Origin: Deferribacter thermophilus
GTDB taxonomy: Bacteria; Chrysiogenota; Deferribacteres; Deferribacterales; Deferribacteraceae
Length of the DNA stretch: 64,000 nt
Reading direction: 5' to 3'
Assembly (NCBI RefSeq): GCF_049472675.1
Contig: NZ_JAPNXM010000003.1
Coordinates: 124,001 to 188,000, forward strand
This document shows, piece after piece, positions 15,987 to 24,448 of this stretch (the first letter of the stretch is position 1; each line of letters opens with the position of its first letter). The translations under genes were made by a program, and so were the position numbers. Under the pieces are notes generated by a model. It ran no database searches and was not told the origin of the DNA. It saw only the letters and a program-made list of their open reading frames with translations.

Positions 15987-16689
15987 AGATTATTTTGAAA
16001 AGTTTATAAACGCACTGACATTTCTTACTATAATTAAAATTAACCAAAAATCATTTGATGCCAGTGGCTCTTTACTATTTTATCCTCTTGTTGGTTTATT
16101 AATAGGTTTATTAGTTTATTTAGCTGGGTTGATAAATCAAAATTTAGCCCCCCTGTTTATGTTGGTAGTCTCGGTGATAATCACCGGGGGGCTTCATCTT
16201 GATGGACTGGCTGATACTTTTGATGCCTATTTTTCTCACAAAGACAAAGATAAAATGCTTGTTATTATGAAAGATAGTAGAATTGGAGTAATGGGGGCTT
16301 TAGCACTAATACTCGTTATGCTATCAAAATTTGTAGCTTTTGCCAATTTAAGCAAACCTTTAACTATCATTTTACCATTTGCATATTCCAGAGGTAGTAT
16401 GATATTTTTAATTGATTCATTACCTTACTTAAAGGAAAAAGGGACAGCAAAAGCCTTTTTCAATAACTCTAATACAAACAACAAATTTATCTTTTATTTA
16501 ATATCTATACTACCTATATTTTACGGAGTAAAATTTTTTTTACTTTTCAATTTAGCTTTCATAATTACCTTTGTTTTACTAAAAAATTACCATCGTAAAA
16601 AGATAGGTGGAATAACTGGGGATATCATTGGTGCTACCTGCGAAATAATCGAAACAGTTTTGTTAGTTATAGGGGTGCTAATTGGATAG
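15976..16689 (+). CDS. cobS: Adenosylcobinamide-GDP ribazoletransferase (cobalamin synthase)
   Basis: 237 residues with about six membrane helices. The GGLHLDGLADTFDAYFS motif and KDSRIGVMGALAL are diagnostic of CobS. It joins adenosylcobinamide-GDP and alpha-ribazole phosphate at the inner membrane. The GTG start at 15976 overlaps the cobT stop by 11 bp; its Shine-Dalgarno sequence is weak. Confidence 0.93.
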   Translation: MIFKDYFEKFINALTFLTIIKINQKSFDASGSLLFYPLVGLLIGLLVYLAGLINQNLAPLFMLVVSVIITGGLHLDGLADTFDAYFSHKDKDKMLVIMKDSRIGVMGALALILVMLSKFVAFANLSKPLTIILPFAYSRGSMIFLIDSLPYLKEKGTAKAFFNNSNTNNKFIFYLISILPIFYGVKFFLLFNLAFIITFVLLKNYHRKKIGGITGDIIGATCEIIETVLLVIGVLIG

Positions 16690-17743
16690 TTTCATACATG
16701 GCGGCAATATATTCTATTATGCCAAACTATTAGGATGTAATGCTAATGAAATCATTGATCTAAGTAGTAATATTTCTCCTTTTGTGAATGAAAATATATT
16801 TGAATTCATTAAAAATCAGATATCAAGTTTAAAAAATTTACCTTCCTCAAATGCTTTTATCCTAAAAGAGGCTCTTGCTAATAAATATGACAAAGATATG
16901 GAAAACTTTGTTGTTGGTACTGGAACAAGTGAAATTATAAAAAATTTATGTTTAATTAATAGTGGGAAAAAAGCCCTAATAATAGCTCCAACATATATTG
17001 ATTATGAAAAATACTGCAAACTGTATAATCTTGAAATAAATTTTCATTTTGCCAGTGAAAAGAGAAATTTTGCTATTAACTTTCAAGAGTTAGATTTTTC
17101 CACATTCGATATAGTGTTCATTTGCAATCCAAACAACCCCACAGGGTATTATATAGAAAAAGATGACATATTGAGGATTGCTAAACGGTTTGAAAACTGC
17201 ATGTTTGTTATTGATGAATCATATCTTCCATTTATGAGTAATAGCGATAATAGAAGTTTACTTTTTGAAAAAAGTAAAAATATTATTGTCTTAAGGTCAT
17301 TTTCAAAAATTTACGGCCTTGCAGGTCTAAGAATTGGCTATGCCTTCTCTTATAATAAAGAAATTATCAGAAAAATTGAAAAACATTGTCTCGAATGGGG
17401 GGTAAACAGCTTAAGTGAGGTAGTAGGAAAATACCTTCTTTCTATAAAAACAGATAAAATTGCATCAAAAATAAATGAAATTAAGAATTATCTTTACGAA
17501 GAATTAAAAGATTGCAAAAACATCAAGCTTTTTTCCTCCACTACAAATTTTGTTTTAATAAAATTATATCATTTAAATAGTGAAAAGGTTTTCAATAAAC
17601 TTTTATCAAATAAAATTTTAATTAGAGATTGCAAAAATATCAGAGGGCTTGATGATTCATTTATTAGACTAGCAATAAAAGATTTAGATTCTATGAAATA
17701 TTTTTTAAGCATTTTTAAAAAGATAGTGGGGTGTGAAAATTAA
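16682..17743 (+). CDS. cobD: Threonine-phosphate decarboxylase
   Basis: 353 residues of the class I/II PLP aminotransferase fold. The N-terminal HGGN, CNPNNPTG, VIDESYLPF and SFSKIYGLAGLRIGY (PLP Lys in SFSK) motifs fit CobD. It makes aminopropanol phosphate for the corrin side chain. HisC is the close relative, but a separate hisC lies at 44790 and this gene sits in the cobalamin operon. The start is TTG at 16682 with AGGGGTG upstream, overlapping cobS by 8 bp. Confidence 0.88.
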   Translation: MDSFIHGGNIFYYAKLLGCNANEIIDLSSNISPFVNENIFEFIKNQISSLKNLPSSNAFILKEALANKYDKDMENFVVGTGTSEIIKNLCLINSGKKALIIAPTYIDYEKYCKLYNLEINFHFASEKRNFAINFQELDFSTFDIVFICNPNNPTGYYIEKDDILRIAKRFENCMFVIDESYLPFMSNSDNRSLLFEKSKNIIVLRSFSKIYGLAGLRIGYAFSYNKEIIRKIEKHCLEWGVNSLSEVVGKYLLSIKTDKIASKINEIKNYLYEELKDCKNIKLFSSTTNFVLIKLYHLNSEKVFNKLLSNKILIRDCKNIRGLDDSFIRLAIKDLDSMKYFLSIFKKIVGCEN

Positions 17744-19178
17744 ACACATAATGATTCAGGGCACCAGTTCCAATGTGGGTAAAAGTATAATAACTGCAGG
17801 GATCTGCAGGATGCTTGCAAATAAAGGTTATAAAGTAGCTCCATTTAAAGCACAAAATATGGCACTGAATTCTGGAGTAACATTCGATGGGTTAGAAATG
17901 GGGCGAGCTCAAATACTGCAAGCTGAAGCATGCAAGATTTTACCAGATGTTAGGATGAACCCCATTTTATTAAAGCCAACCGGAGGTGGGAAATCTCAGG
18001 TAATCAGGCTTGGCAAACCTTATAAAACAGTCTCTTACAAAGATTATTATAAAATGTATGAAGAAAACTTAAAAATAGTAAAAGAGGCATTTTATTCACT
18101 TTCAAAGGAATTTGATATAATCGTATTAGAAGGGGCAGGCTCACCAGCAGAAATTAACCTCCAAAAATTTGATATAGTAAATATGAAAATGGCAGAGATT
18201 GCTGATGCCAAAGTGTACATAGTGGGTGATATTGATAGAGGGGGAGTGTTTGCTGCATTTAAAGGCACTTATGACTTAATACAACCTCAATATAAAAAAC
18301 TTGTGAAAGGGTTTATCATCAATAAATTTAGAGGAGATTTGTCTCTTCTCAAACCTGGCATTGATGAATTTAAAAATTTTTGTGAAATACCTATAATAGG
18401 TGTTATCCCATATTTTGAACATAATTTAGAAGATGAAGATTCACAAAATCTTTTTACAAAGAAAAACAAAAAAAATGGTGAAATATTATTGAATATTGGA
18501 ATAATAAAATTGCCCCACATTTCCAATTTTACAGACTTTCAACCTCTTGAAAATATAGAAAAAATCAATGTAGCTTATGTTACAAAACCTGAAAACTTAG
18601 AAAACTATGATTTTATTATCATACCAGGTTCTAAAAACACGATCTCTGATATGGATTATTTATTAAAAAAAGGTTTTTATGAGCAACTTAAAAAATTATA
18701 CGGCAAAAAATGGATTATGGGAATTTGTGGTGGTTTTCAAATGCTTGGCAAAAAAATTATTGATAGTTTAGGTGTTGAAAATAAAGGTGAAATAAAAGGT
18801 TTTGGCTTTATAGATATGATTACCGAAATGAAAGAAGAGAAAATATTAAAAATAGGAGAATATTTACCAGCAAATGGTTTCTTAAAAAACAGTATTCATG
18901 GCTATGAAATACATCATGGAAGTACAATCATAAATGATAGAGATGTAATAGATATTTTAGAAAACAAAGGTTTACTTGTTTTTAATAAGAAAAACAAAAT
19001 AATTGGCACTTATTTACATGGGATTTTTGAAAATTCTGAGTTTTTGCAATTTATTTTTAAACTTTTTAATAAACAAATAGTAATAAACAAAACCTATAAA
19101 GAGTTAAAAGAAGAAACCTTAAACAAACTAGCTGATTTAATTGAAAATAGCATCTTTGGAGATCTCATTAATGACTGA
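17733..19178 (+). CDS. cbiP: Cobyric acid synthase
   Basis: 481 residues. The N-terminal ATPase has QGTSSNVGKS and AQNMALNS. The glutamine amidotransferase domain has the catalytic Cys in GICGGFQMLG and His in IHGYEIHHG. It amidates side chains b, d, e and g of adenosylcobyrinate diamide. The GTG at 17733 (GTGGGG upstream) or the ATG at 17751 could be the start. The 3' end overlaps cbiB. Confidence 0.94.
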   Translation: MKIKHIMIQGTSSNVGKSIITAGICRMLANKGYKVAPFKAQNMALNSGVTFDGLEMGRAQILQAEACKILPDVRMNPILLKPTGGGKSQVIRLGKPYKTVSYKDYYKMYEENLKIVKEAFYSLSKEFDIIVLEGAGSPAEINLQKFDIVNMKMAEIADAKVYIVGDIDRGGVFAAFKGTYDLIQPQYKKLVKGFIINKFRGDLSLLKPGIDEFKNFCEIPIIGVIPYFEHNLEDEDSQNLFTKKNKKNGEILLNIGIIKLPHISNFTDFQPLENIEKINVAYVTKPENLENYDFIIIPGSKNTISDMDYLLKKGFYEQLKKLYGKKWIMGICGGFQMLGKKIIDSLGVENKGEIKGFGFIDMITEMKEEKILKIGEYLPANGFLKNSIHGYEIHHGSTIINDRDVIDILENKGLLVFNKKNKIIGTYLHGIFENSEFLQFIFKLFNKQIVINKTYKELKEETLNKLADLIENSIFGDLIND

Positions 19179-20118
19179 CATATTGGTGTTAGCCATTTTG
19201 ATAGATATAGTCTTTGGTGAGCTACCAAATAAAATACATCCTGTAGCAATTATCGGCAAATTAATATCAATCTATGAAAACATTTTTTACAACCTCAAAA
19301 ACAAATTTTTAGGTGGTTTTTTACTTTTTATTTCAACACATTTTACAATACTTTTTGTCATTTTTTTGTTATTAAAAATTATAAAATCAAATTATCTACT
19401 TTTTGCGCTAAAAGTATTTCTTGTATACTCCTCTATTTCTGTTAAGGGGATGATAGATCATGCGATGAAAATCTATCAAGCTTTATCGATAAACATTAAT
19501 TTAGCTAAAGAAAATTTAAAACTAATCGTTAGTAGAGATGTTGAAGCAATGAATGAGCAGGATATTATAAAATCAACAATTGAATCTGTTGCTGAAAATT
19601 TCAATGACTCTTTTTTTGCACCAATTTTTTATGGAGCAATTTTTGGTATATACGGTATCATTTTTTATAGAATTACAAACACACTGGATGCAATGGTTGG
19701 GTATAAAAATGAAAAATATATAGAATTTGGTAAGTTTTCAGCCAAAAGTGATGATATCCTAAATTTTATACCTGCAAGGTTGCAAACAGCTGTTTTGTTA
19801 CCAGTTGCTCAAATTTTATTTAGAAATGGATTAAACGCTTTAAAAATTTATAAAAAATTTAGAAATTCATTACCAAGTCCAAATGCAGGTTGTGGAATAT
19901 CCCTTTTTGCTGGAGCATTAAACATAACTCTTGGTGGAAATACATATTATTTTAGAAGGTTAGTAGATAAGCCATTGATTGAAGGTGGTAGCGATTTACT
20001 TACAAAACAAAAGATTTTGGATGCCATATTCCTATATCTTTATAGTGCAATTTTTACTGTATTACTTATTATTATTTTTAAATTGTTATGGAGTCCAAAT
20101 GTTCCCTTTACTCTTTAA
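19171..20118 (+). CDS. cbiB: Adenosylcobinamide-phosphate synthase
   Basis: 315 residues from ATG 19171 (GGAG at 19158-19161); the in-frame TTG at 19141 is deep inside cbiP. Several membrane helices, the N-terminal DIVFGELPNKIHPVAIIG and the SRDVEAMNEQDIIKSTIESVAENFNDSF-type core are characteristic of CbiB. It attaches aminopropanol phosphate to cobyric acid at the membrane. Overlaps cbiP by 8 bp and the next gene by 20 bp. Confidence 0.92.
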   Translation: MTDILVLAILIDIVFGELPNKIHPVAIIGKLISIYENIFYNLKNKFLGGFLLFISTHFTILFVIFLLLKIIKSNYLLFALKVFLVYSSISVKGMIDHAMKIYQALSININLAKENLKLIVSRDVEAMNEQDIIKSTIESVAENFNDSFFAPIFYGAIFGIYGIIFYRITNTLDAMVGYKNEKYIEFGKFSAKSDDILNFIPARLQTAVLLPVAQILFRNGLNALKIYKKFRNSLPSPNAGCGISLFAGALNITLGGNTYYFRRLVDKPLIEGGSDLLTKQKILDAIFLYLYSAIFTVLLIIIFKLLWSPNVPFTL

Positions 20119-20554
20119 ATTATCTGATAAAAAATTACTATTTATTGGCGGAGGAAATGTAGCAAAAAGAAAACTTCTATCAATTTTGAATCAATCAAGC
20201 CCTGAAGTGACAATAATTTCCAAAGAATTACACCCTGATATAAAAAAGCTTTTATCTTCAAATAAGATAACCTGGATAAACTCAAGCTTTAAAGAAGAAT
20301 TGTTAAAAGAAAAATACGACTTTGCTTTTATCTGTACAGATGATAAAGAATTAAATACAAAAGCAGCTTTAATTTTAAAAAAACTGGGAACTCCTGTAAA
20401 TATTTGTGATAACAAAGAGTTATCAGATTTTTTTATGCCAGCAGTTATCTCACAAGATGATATTATTATATCAGTATCAACAAAAGGTAAATCGCCAGCT
20501 TTAGTAAAAAAGCTAAAAGAAATTATATCAAAAACCTTAAAAGGGCTTAAATGA
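20099..20554 (+). CDS. Precorrin-2 dehydrogenase (CysG N-terminal / Met8 type)
   Basis: 151 residues from ATG 20099 (GGAG at 20090-20093); the longer frame from 19979 overlaps cbiB. FIGGGNVAKRK is the NAD-binding loop, followed by FICTDDKELN and the SVSTKGKSPALVKKLKE region typical of the sirohaem synthase N-terminal module. It oxidises precorrin-2 to sirohydrochlorin, the substrate of CbiK. Sirohydrochlorin also feeds sirohaem for the sulfite reductase encoded at 26961. It has no chelatase motif beyond the Met8-like core. Confidence 0.88.
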   Translation: MFPLLFKLSDKKLLFIGGGNVAKRKLLSILNQSSPEVTIISKELHPDIKKLLSSNKITWINSSFKEELLKEKYDFAFICTDDKELNTKAALILKKLGTPVNICDNKELSDFFMPAVISQDDIIISVSTKGKSPALVKKLKEIISKTLKGLK

Positions 20555-21525
20555 AAACGGGGATAACAACAGGCACTGCAGCAACGGCAGCAGCAAAAGG
20601 TGCTCTAATCTATAAGTTAACAGGAAATATTGAAAAAGAGGTAGAAGTAATTTTACCTGATGAAAGTTCTATAAAAATCCCTCTCATTTTCAAAAATAAT
20701 CTTGTAGGTGTAAAAAAATGGAGTGGGGATGACCCTGATGTTACAGATGGGATAGAGATTTTTGCATCTGTAAAGATATTAAATGAAAACCGCATTATTA
20801 TAAAAGGTGGAGAAGGTGTAGGTGTTGTTACCAAACCTGGTTTACAGATACCTGTTGGTGAGGCTGCAATAAATCCAGTCCCAAGAAAAATGATAGAAAA
20901 AAACATAAAAACTGTTTTAAATAATAATCAAGGGGTAGAAGTCACAATAATTGTGCCAGAAGGGAGAGAAATTGCAAAAAAAACCTTTAATGAAAGGCTT
21001 GGAATAACAGGTGGTATATCCATCATAGGGACAACAGGAATAGTAAAACCGATGAGTGTTGATGCCTTGATTGAAAGTTTTAAATGTGAAATTGATGTTT
21101 TGCTTGCGCAAAGATACAATTTATTGTGGCTTGTCCCTGGAAATATTGGAGAAAAATGCTTATCAAAAGAGAATATAACCCCTTCAGTTATGGTGAGTAA
21201 CTATTTTAATGAAGCATTCAAATATCTTAAAGATAAAAACATCAAGGAGATAGGTGTAGCAGGGCATCCAGGGAAAATAGCAAAGCTTGCAATGGGGTAT
21301 TTTAATACACATTCTAAAAATTCACCTCAGGCAAACCGATTTGTAAAAGAAGTTTTAAATATTGATTACGATTTTAATACAATAGAAGAGATATGTAATA
21401 AATACTCTTTTGATAAAATAGCCTATTTAGTAAGCAAAAAAATAAAAGAAAGGTTTCATTTTACAAAAGTATCGGTAAAATTATTCGATATGAAATGCAA
21501 TAAAGTAGGAGAATATCTTGAATAA
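20551..21525 (+). CDS. cbiD: Cobalt-precorrin-5B C1-methyltransferase
   Basis: 324 residues. The N-terminal TGITTGTAATAAAKGA, SGDDPDVTDG, KPGLQIPVGEAAINPVPR and GITGGISIIGTTGIVKPMS segments are diagnostic of CbiD. It methylates C1 after opening of the ring lactone by CbiG. Its ATG overlaps the preceding stop (ATGA). Confidence 0.96.
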   Translation: MKTGITTGTAATAAAKGALIYKLTGNIEKEVEVILPDESSIKIPLIFKNNLVGVKKWSGDDPDVTDGIEIFASVKILNENRIIIKGGEGVGVVTKPGLQIPVGEAAINPVPRKMIEKNIKTVLNNNQGVEVTIIVPEGREIAKKTFNERLGITGGISIIGTTGIVKPMSVDALIESFKCEIDVLLAQRYNLLWLVPGNIGEKCLSKENITPSVMVSNYFNEAFKYLKDKNIKEIGVAGHPGKIAKLAMGYFNTHSKNSPQANRFVKEVLNIDYDFNTIEEICNKYSFDKIAYLVSKKIKERFHFTKVSVKLFDMKCNKVGEYLE

Positions 21526-22156
21526 AAACATCTATATAATTTCTGCTGGTTGTGGTAGTAAAGAGTATCTAACATTAAGAGCTATTGAGATTGCTAAAAA
21601 GGTCGATTTTTTAATAGGTGCAGAAAGGTTTAAAGATTTTTTCCCAGATAAAAAGTATATAATTTTAAATAACCTTATAAAAGATACCATCAATATCTTA
21701 GAGAATGAAAAAGAGAAAATTGTGGGTGTTGTAGTATCAGGTGATGCTGGCTTTTTCTCTTTAGCTAAAATAATTTATACAAAATTTCAAAACAGAATAA
21801 TTGAGGTAATACCTGGTATTTCCAGTATGCAGCTTGGTATGGCAAGGCTGTTTAAAACCTATGAAAATATTGAGTTTTTCTCATTACACGGAAGAAATAC
21901 CCCATTTGAAAATTTTAAGAAAAGGGTAGATGTTTGTCTAAAGCAAAAAAAAGATCTTTATGTATTAGATGATGGTAGCAACCAATTTTTCGAGTTTTTA
22001 TCCAAATATAAGGAGATTTTAATCCTTTTTGATATTTATATTTTAAACAATCTCGGTTTGCCAAACGAAACCATATATAAATTAAAATCTTTAGATGATT
22101 TAATAAACATCAAATTAGAATTATATGCCATCTATTTGGAGGTAAAAGATAAATGA
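21518..22156 (+). CDS. cbiE: Cobalt-precorrin-7 C5-methyltransferase
   Basis: 212 residues of the tetrapyrrole methylase family (ISAGCGSKEYLTLRA, GAERF, VVSGDAGFFSLA, VIPGISSMQLGMARL), matching CbiE. The start is TTG at 21518 with AGGAG (21507-21511) 6 nt upstream. No CbiT decarboxylase domain is fused, unlike CobL, and no separate cbiT follows. Confidence 0.9.
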   Translation: MNKNIYIISAGCGSKEYLTLRAIEIAKKVDFLIGAERFKDFFPDKKYIILNNLIKDTINILENEKEKIVGVVVSGDAGFFSLAKIIYTKFQNRIIEVIPGISSMQLGMARLFKTYENIEFFSLHGRNTPFENFKKRVDVCLKQKKDLYVLDDGSNQFFEFLSKYKEILILFDIYILNNLGLPNETIYKLKSLDDLINIKLELYAIYLEVKDK

Positions 22157-22935
22157 ACAAAGTTTTTTTTATTGGCGCAGGGCCAGGGGATCCAGAACTA
22201 ATTACTGTAAAAGGGATGAAAGTGCTTACCAAATCAGATGTTGTTATTTATTCGGGTTCACTGGTAAATAAACAAATCTTGGAGTATGCACCAGCACATT
22301 GTAAAATTTATGATTCTTCAAAAATGAATTTAACACAGATTGTAGAAACAATAGAAAAATTTTATTTAGAAGGAAAACTTATTTCAAGATTACACACTGG
22401 TGATCCATCAATTTATGGTGCAATATATGAACAGATGTTAGAACTTGATAAAAGAGGTATCCCTTATGAAATTATACCAGGTGTAACAGCACTATTTGCA
22501 GCAGCAGCAAAACTAAAAATTGAGCTAACAGCTCCAGAAATTTCACAAACTGTAACCATCTCAAGGGTTGAAGGGAAAACCCCAGTCCCACAAAAAGAAT
22601 CATTAGATTTACTCACAAAGCACGGTGGCACCTTTGCTTTTTATCTATCAGCTTCTAATGCAGAAAAAATAAAAGAGACTTTTTTAAAAAATGGATGGGA
22701 AGAAAATACCCCAGTAGCTATATGTCATAAAGTTTACTGGGATGATGAAAAGATTTTAAATACCACTTTAGGTAATTTAGTAAACACACTCAAAGAAAAC
22801 AGTATTAAAAAGCATACACTTATTATTATTGGTAAAATTTTAGATAGAAATAGCATAGTAAAATATTCAAAGTTATACGACGAGGATTTTGAACATGGAT
22901 ATAGAAAAAAAGGTTGCAGTAATAGCAATAACTGA
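22153..22935 (+). CDS. cbiF: Cobalt-precorrin-4 C11-methyltransferase
   Basis: 260 residues. FIGAGPGDPELITVKG, YSGSLVN, HTGDPSIYGA, YEIIPGVTALFAAAA and the ELTAPEISQTVTISR segment are diagnostic of CbiF/CobM. It methylates C11. Its ATG overlaps the cbiE stop; its 3' end overlaps cbiG by 41 bp. Confidence 0.95.
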   Translation: MNKVFFIGAGPGDPELITVKGMKVLTKSDVVIYSGSLVNKQILEYAPAHCKIYDSSKMNLTQIVETIEKFYLEGKLISRLHTGDPSIYGAIYEQMLELDKRGIPYEIIPGVTALFAAAAKLKIELTAPEISQTVTISRVEGKTPVPQKESLDLLTKHGGTFAFYLSASNAEKIKETFLKNGWEENTPVAICHKVYWDDEKILNTTLGNLVNTLKENSIKKHTLIIIGKILDRNSIVKYSKLYDEDFEHGYRKKGCSNSNN

Positions 22936-23686
22936 AAAAGGTGCATTATTAGCCAGCAAAATATCTGATGAGCTAGAGCTAAATGGCACTTTATTTTTGC
23001 CTGAAAAATTTAAAGGGAGAATCGAAGCTACATATTTTCAAGAATTACAAGAAATTTATAAATTCTGTTTTGATAATTTCAAAGGTATTGTAGCAGTAAT
23101 GGCTCAAGGGATTGTTACAAGGATGATAAATGGGCTCATCAAGAGCAAATATACTGACCCTGCTGTTGTGGTTTGTGATGAAGTAGGCAGATTTGCTATC
23201 AGTATGTTATCTGGACATGAAGGAGGGGCTAACGAGCTAACTTTTCTAGTAAGCTCAATTACAGGTGCAGAACCAGTGATAACAACTGCAAGTGAGGCAA
23301 ATAAAATTTATGTGGCAGGTTTAGGCTGCAGAAAAGGGGTAGATAAAAAAACTATAATTGAAGCAATATGTTATGGTTCAAAATTAGCTAATATTTCCAC
23401 AAATGACATAAGAGTCATTGCCTCCTGCTGGCACAAAAAGAATGAAATCGGGTTAATCGAAGCTGCAAAAGAGCTAAATTGCTATCTTAGATTTTTACCA
23501 AAAGAGTTATATCAAAATAGCTTATACTGTTTTAAAGAATCAACAGCTAAAAAATATTTAGGGATTAAAAGTGTAGCTGAACCATCAGCTTTACTTGCTG
23601 CAAGAAATCCCACTTTAGTTTTAAATAAAACCATTTTTAATGGTGTCACAATAGCAATTGCAAAGGAGAATTTGATAAATGGGTAA
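22895..23686 (+). CDS. cbiG: Cobalt-precorrin-5A hydrolase
   Basis: 263 residues from ATG 22895 (GAGG 9 nt upstream). AVMAQGIVTRM, DPAVVVCDEVGRFAISMLSGHEGGAN and GLGCRKGV are CbiG signatures. It opens the delta-lactone and releases acetaldehyde (C2 unit), a step specific to the anaerobic route. The large 41-bp overlap with cbiF suggests tight translational coupling. Confidence 0.95.
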   Translation: MDIEKKVAVIAITEKGALLASKISDELELNGTLFLPEKFKGRIEATYFQELQEIYKFCFDNFKGIVAVMAQGIVTRMINGLIKSKYTDPAVVVCDEVGRFAISMLSGHEGGANELTFLVSSITGAEPVITTASEANKIYVAGLGCRKGVDKKTIIEAICYGSKLANISTNDIRVIASCWHKKNEIGLIEAAKELNCYLRFLPKELYQNSLYCFKESTAKKYLGIKSVAEPSALLAARNPTLVLNKTIFNGVTIAIAKENLING

Positions 23687-24416
23687 ATTATTTGTTGTAG
23701 GTATTGGTCCAGGCAAGCATGACCTTATAACCAAAAGAGGATTGGATGCCATTTTATCTAGTGATTTAATCTGTGGTTATAACAAATATATCGAACTGAT
23801 TGACTCTTTAATTGGTAATAAACCCATCTTTTCAAATGGGATGAAAGGGGAAATTGAAAGGGTTAAGTTTGCATTAAACAAAGCAAAATCTGGCAAAACA
23901 GTATCTTTGGTATGTGGTGGTGATTCATCTCTTTATGCTTTAGCATCACTTGTTTTTGAGTTAAGTGAAGATTTTGAAAATATCGAAATTATACCAGGTA
24001 TTACAGCTGCTTTATCAGCCAGTGCAAGACTTGGTGCACCAATCTGCGAAGATCTGGTAATCCTTTCACTATCTGATTTACTAACCCCATTTGAAATCAT
24101 AAAAAAACGGATAGATGCAATAAATATAGGAGATTTTGTAACAGCAATTTACAACCCCAAAAGTAAAAAAAGGGATAAATATTTAAAAGAGGTATTGGAG
24201 TCCTTCTATCATCAAAGAGGAAATTTGATTTGTGGTATAGTAAAAAATTGTGAGAGAGATAATGAGATTGTAAAAATTACTAAAATTACTGATTTTGACT
24301 ATGATATCGTAGACATGTCAACTGCCGTAATTGTCGGTAACACTAAAACTTATATAAAAAATGGAAAAATGATAACCCCCCGCGGCTACTTAACAAAATA
24401 TGAACACAAGTTATGA
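23679..24416 (+). CDS. cbiH: Cobalt-precorrin-3B C17-methyltransferase
   Basis: 245 residues with the CbiH/CobJ set VVGIGPGKHDLITKR, GYNKYIELI, VSLVCGGDSSLYALA, IIPGITAALSASARLGAP and YNPKSKKR. It methylates C17 with ring contraction. AAGGAG precedes the ATG. Last gene of the plus-strand cobalamin run. It converges on cysN with only a 32-bp gap, and I see no convincing terminator there. Confidence 0.95.
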   Translation: MGKLFVVGIGPGKHDLITKRGLDAILSSDLICGYNKYIELIDSLIGNKPIFSNGMKGEIERVKFALNKAKSGKTVSLVCGGDSSLYALASLVFELSEDFENIEIIPGITAALSASARLGAPICEDLVILSLSDLLTPFEIIKKRIDAINIGDFVTAIYNPKSKKRDKYLKEVLESFYHQRGNLICGIVKNCERDNEIVKITKITDFDYDIVDMSTAVIVGNTKTYIKNGKMITPRGYLTKYEHKL

Positions 24417-24448
24417 CTATAATTTTATTTCAAACATAATTAATATAT

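Noticed and set aside
19979..20098. N-terminal extension of precorrin-2 dehydrogenase
   Set aside because: It overlaps the end of cbiB in another frame; GGAG and ATG 20099 give a standard N-terminus.
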